This document shows, piece after piece, positions 6,674-7,739 of a stretch of 7,739 nucleotides of DNA (the first letter of the stretch is position 1; each line of letters opens with the position of its first letter). The stretch is from Planctomycetota bacterium. GTDB taxonomy: Bacteria; Planctomycetota; Phycisphaerae; UBA1845. A program made the translations under genes and the position numbers. The stretch spans positions 1 to 7,739 of the forward strand of contig JADFRH010000108.1 in the NCBI GenBank assembly GCA_022561415.1. The letters run 5' to 3'. The notes under the pieces were generated by a model that was not told the origin of the DNA, made no database searches, and was given only the letters and a program-made list of their open reading frames with translations.

Positions 6674-6701
6674 TTGAACATAGAGCCCGGTCTTCGATAA
6701 T
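6674..6701 (+). promoter_or_regulatory. Sigma70-type promoter of selB, probably leaderless
   Basis: TTGAAC (6674-6679) and GATAAT (6696-6701) are separated by 16 bp. A start point 6-8 bases after the -10 box falls at about 6707-6709, which coincides with the GTG start codon at 6709. No Shine-Dalgarno precedes that GTG. A leaderless selB message is therefore likely. On the opposite strand a weak TGGACG/TAGGGT pair (6672-6644) could serve the divergent ggt gene, overlapping this region. Confidence 0.5.
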
Positions 6702-6708
6702 CGCCTTT

Positions 6709-7734
6709 GTGAATCAACCCGAACCCGCCTTCACCAGTTCTCCCGCCGAAGAAAAGCGCCACTACATACTCGGTACGGCCGGCCACATCGATCACGGCAA
6801 GACCGCACTGGTCAAAGCGCTAAGCGGCACGGACACCGACAGACTCCCCGAGGAGCGCCGCCGAGGCATGACCATCGAGCTGGGCTTCGCGAACCTGACG
6901 CTGGGACCGTTGCAGTTCGGCATCGTCGACGTACCCGGCCACGAGCGATTCGTACGCACGATGGTCGCCGGCGCCACCGGCATTGACATCGCGCTGATCG
7001 TGATCGCCGCGGACGACTCCGTCATGCCGCAGACCCGCGAGCACGTCGACATTCTGCACCTGCTCGGCGTGTCGCGAGCCGTGGTGGCCGTCACCAAGAT
7101 CGACGTGGTCGAAGCGGACATGGTCGAGCTCGTCGTCGAAGAGATCGAAGAGTTTCTCGCGGCCACTCCACTGGCCGAAGCTCCGATCTGCCCCGTGTCA
7201 TCCATCACCGGCGACGGCCTATCGGCTCTCAAAGAGACGATTGTCAAGGTCGCCGCAGGGATCGAAAGCAGCAAGAGCGATCGCCCGTTTCGCATGGCCG
7301 TCGATCGCGTCTTTAGCGTTCCCGGACGCGGAACCGTCGTGACCGGCTCGGTGCTGCGCGGCGAGGTAGTTGAGGGTGACACGCTCGAGGTCTGGCCCTC
7401 GGGTGAGTCGTGCCGCGTTCGGGGCTTGCAGACTCACGGCGCACCCTCCGGCTCGATAGTCCGCGGGCAGCGGGCCGCCATCAACCAAAGAAAGCTGCAC
7501 ATAAGCCACCAACCCTTGCACCAGGATAATGGTGACAAAGAAACCAAGCGCATTGGCGATGAGTTTGGCCAAGATGAAGGCACTTCGCGAGACGGGCGCC
7601 GACATGATCCAGGCCGCCGTACCCGATTGCTTTTCGCCGATAACGGCACCTTGGATGATGACAATAACGGCAAATATGGAAAACTGAGCCATCAGTTGCA
7701 CAAAAATGCCGATGTTTTCTATCGTGCCGCCTAA
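6709..7734 (+). CDS. selB: Selenocysteine-specific elongation factor SelB, N-terminal 259 residues; reading frame chimeric after 7485
   Basis: SelB is the EF-Tu-like GTPase that brings selenocysteinyl-tRNA to UGA codons marked by a SECIS. Visible GTPase motifs are G-H-I-D-H-G-K-T (25-32), the switch I block E-R-R-R-G-M-T-I-E-L-G-F (49-60), D-V-P-G-H-E (74-79), T-K-I-D (129-132) and S-S-I-T-G (164-168). Domain 2 follows with F-R-M-A-V-D-R-V-F and G-R-G-T-V-V-T-G (194-213). I-E-L-G-F after the switch threonine and T-K-I-D in place of N-K-x-D are SelB traits that separate it from EF-Tu. Similarity stops at G-Q-R-A-A-I-N259 (7485); the remaining 82 residues are low-complexity antisense of a permease gene, so domain 3 and the SECIS-binding winged-helix domains (the family usually exceeds 600 residues) are missing. 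The start is GTG, apparently leaderless. The gene is divergent from ggt. Confidence 0.9.
   Translation: MNQPEPAFTSSPAEEKRHYILGTAGHIDHGKTALVKALSGTDTDRLPEERRRGMTIELGFANLTLGPLQFGIVDVPGHERFVRTMVAGATGIDIALIVIAADDSVMPQTREHVDILHLLGVSRAVVAVTKIDVVEADMVELVVEEIEEFLAATPLAEAPICPVSSITGDGLSALKETIVKVAAGIESSKSDRPFRMAVDRVFSVPGRGTVVTGSVLRGEVVEGDTLEVWPSGESCRVRGLQTHGAPSGSIVRGQRAAINQRKLHISHQPLHQDNGDKETKRIGDEFGQDEGTSRDGRRHDPGRRTRLLFADNGTLDDDNNGKYGKLSHQLHKNADVFYRAA
7465..7495. other. Sequence junction joining selB to an opposite-strand permease gene
   Basis: To the left, plus-strand codons match SelB up to about 7485. To the right, minus-strand codons match an ABC-2 permease down to about 7486, possibly a few codons further, where G-G-P-L-P could belong to either. 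Two unrelated genes are therefore both broken in mid-domain at one point. GC is 65% (117 of 180 bases counted on three selB lines) on the left and 51% (122 of 239 bases) on the right. This indicates a recombination junction or an assembly chimera. Confidence 0.75.
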
Positions 7735-7739
7735 CTCCT
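7486..7739 (-). CDS. ABC-2 type transporter permease, internal fragment
   Basis: The minus strand is open from the right edge to the junction and gives about 84 residues that are unmistakably membrane protein: a hydrophobic helix (F-V-Q-L-M-A-Q-F followed by isoleucine- and valine-rich sequence), the cytoplasmic link G-E-K-Q-S-G-T-A-A-W-I-M-S-A-P-V-S-R, an L-A-K-L segment and a second helix ending Y-V-Q-L-S-L. An E-K-x-x-G-T block followed by S-x-P-V-S-R is typical of ABC-2 permeases, which form the membrane channel of export systems. The gene enters from beyond the right edge, and its 3' part is lost at the junction. A GTG at 7701-7699 is not a convincing start because the frame and the helix continue upstream of it. 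The substrate cannot be told. Lower GC than selB suggests different origin. Confidence 0.75.

Noticed and set aside
5921..6700. A 259-residue plus-strand frame antisense to ggt
   Set aside because: It is Arg- and His-rich, as expected from the complementary strand of a GC-rich gene, and it runs across the selB promoter. The ggt frame has clear motifs.
7486..7734. C-terminal part of the selB reading frame
   Set aside because: It is antisense to a clear ABC-2 permease sequence, is rich in Asp, Gly, His and Arg without SelB motifs, and has the lower GC of the joined segment.

Overview
The window is GC-rich DNA (hand counts of about 65% in the large genes) from a Gram-negative-type bacterium. 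I think it is most likely a member of the Planctomycetota. The reasons are exported TldD-family paralogues, a secreted gamma-glutamyltransferase, a TlpA-like protein with a helical N-terminal half, and a compound palindrome built around a GACCGGCT/AGCCGGTC hairpin, which I recall as common between genes in that phylum. The phylum is an inference. The right-hand end looks like a join to other DNA.

Layout from left to right. Positions 1-2564 (minus) hold two tandem, 4-bp-spaced genes for exported TldD/PmbA-family peptidases. The upstream one is complete with its HExxxH site, and the downstream one runs off the left edge. Positions 2565-3011 are non-coding, with a minus-strand promoter for the peptidase pair, a strong minus-strand intrinsic terminator with no gene feeding it, and a plus-strand promoter. 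Positions 3012-3543 (plus) are a two-gene cassette, DUF4258 then DUF2283, of toxin-antitoxin type and lower GC. Positions 3598-4692 (minus) encode a 364-residue exported thioredoxin-fold protein whose redox motif reads UxxC: an in-frame TGA sits exactly at the first cysteine of W-A-S-W-C-P-P-C, and a stem-loop suitable for a bacterial SECIS follows it. A conventional reading would split this gene into two shorter ORFs. Positions 4738-4798 are the compound palindrome. Positions 4814-6595 (minus) encode gamma-glutamyltransferase. From 6709 (plus) comes selB, the elongation factor that delivers selenocysteinyl-tRNA, divergent from the transferase gene.

The main result is the selenoprotein together with selB in the same few kilobases. 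Each supports the other: a TGA at the catalytic cysteine is best read as selenocysteine, and the decoding factor is a close neighbour. One caution is that selB is recognisable only for about 259 residues. Near position 7485 the sequence changes into the inside of an ABC-2 permease gene on the opposite strand, and GC falls from about 65% to about 51%. Both genes are broken at the same point, so this is either a recombination junction or an assembly chimera.
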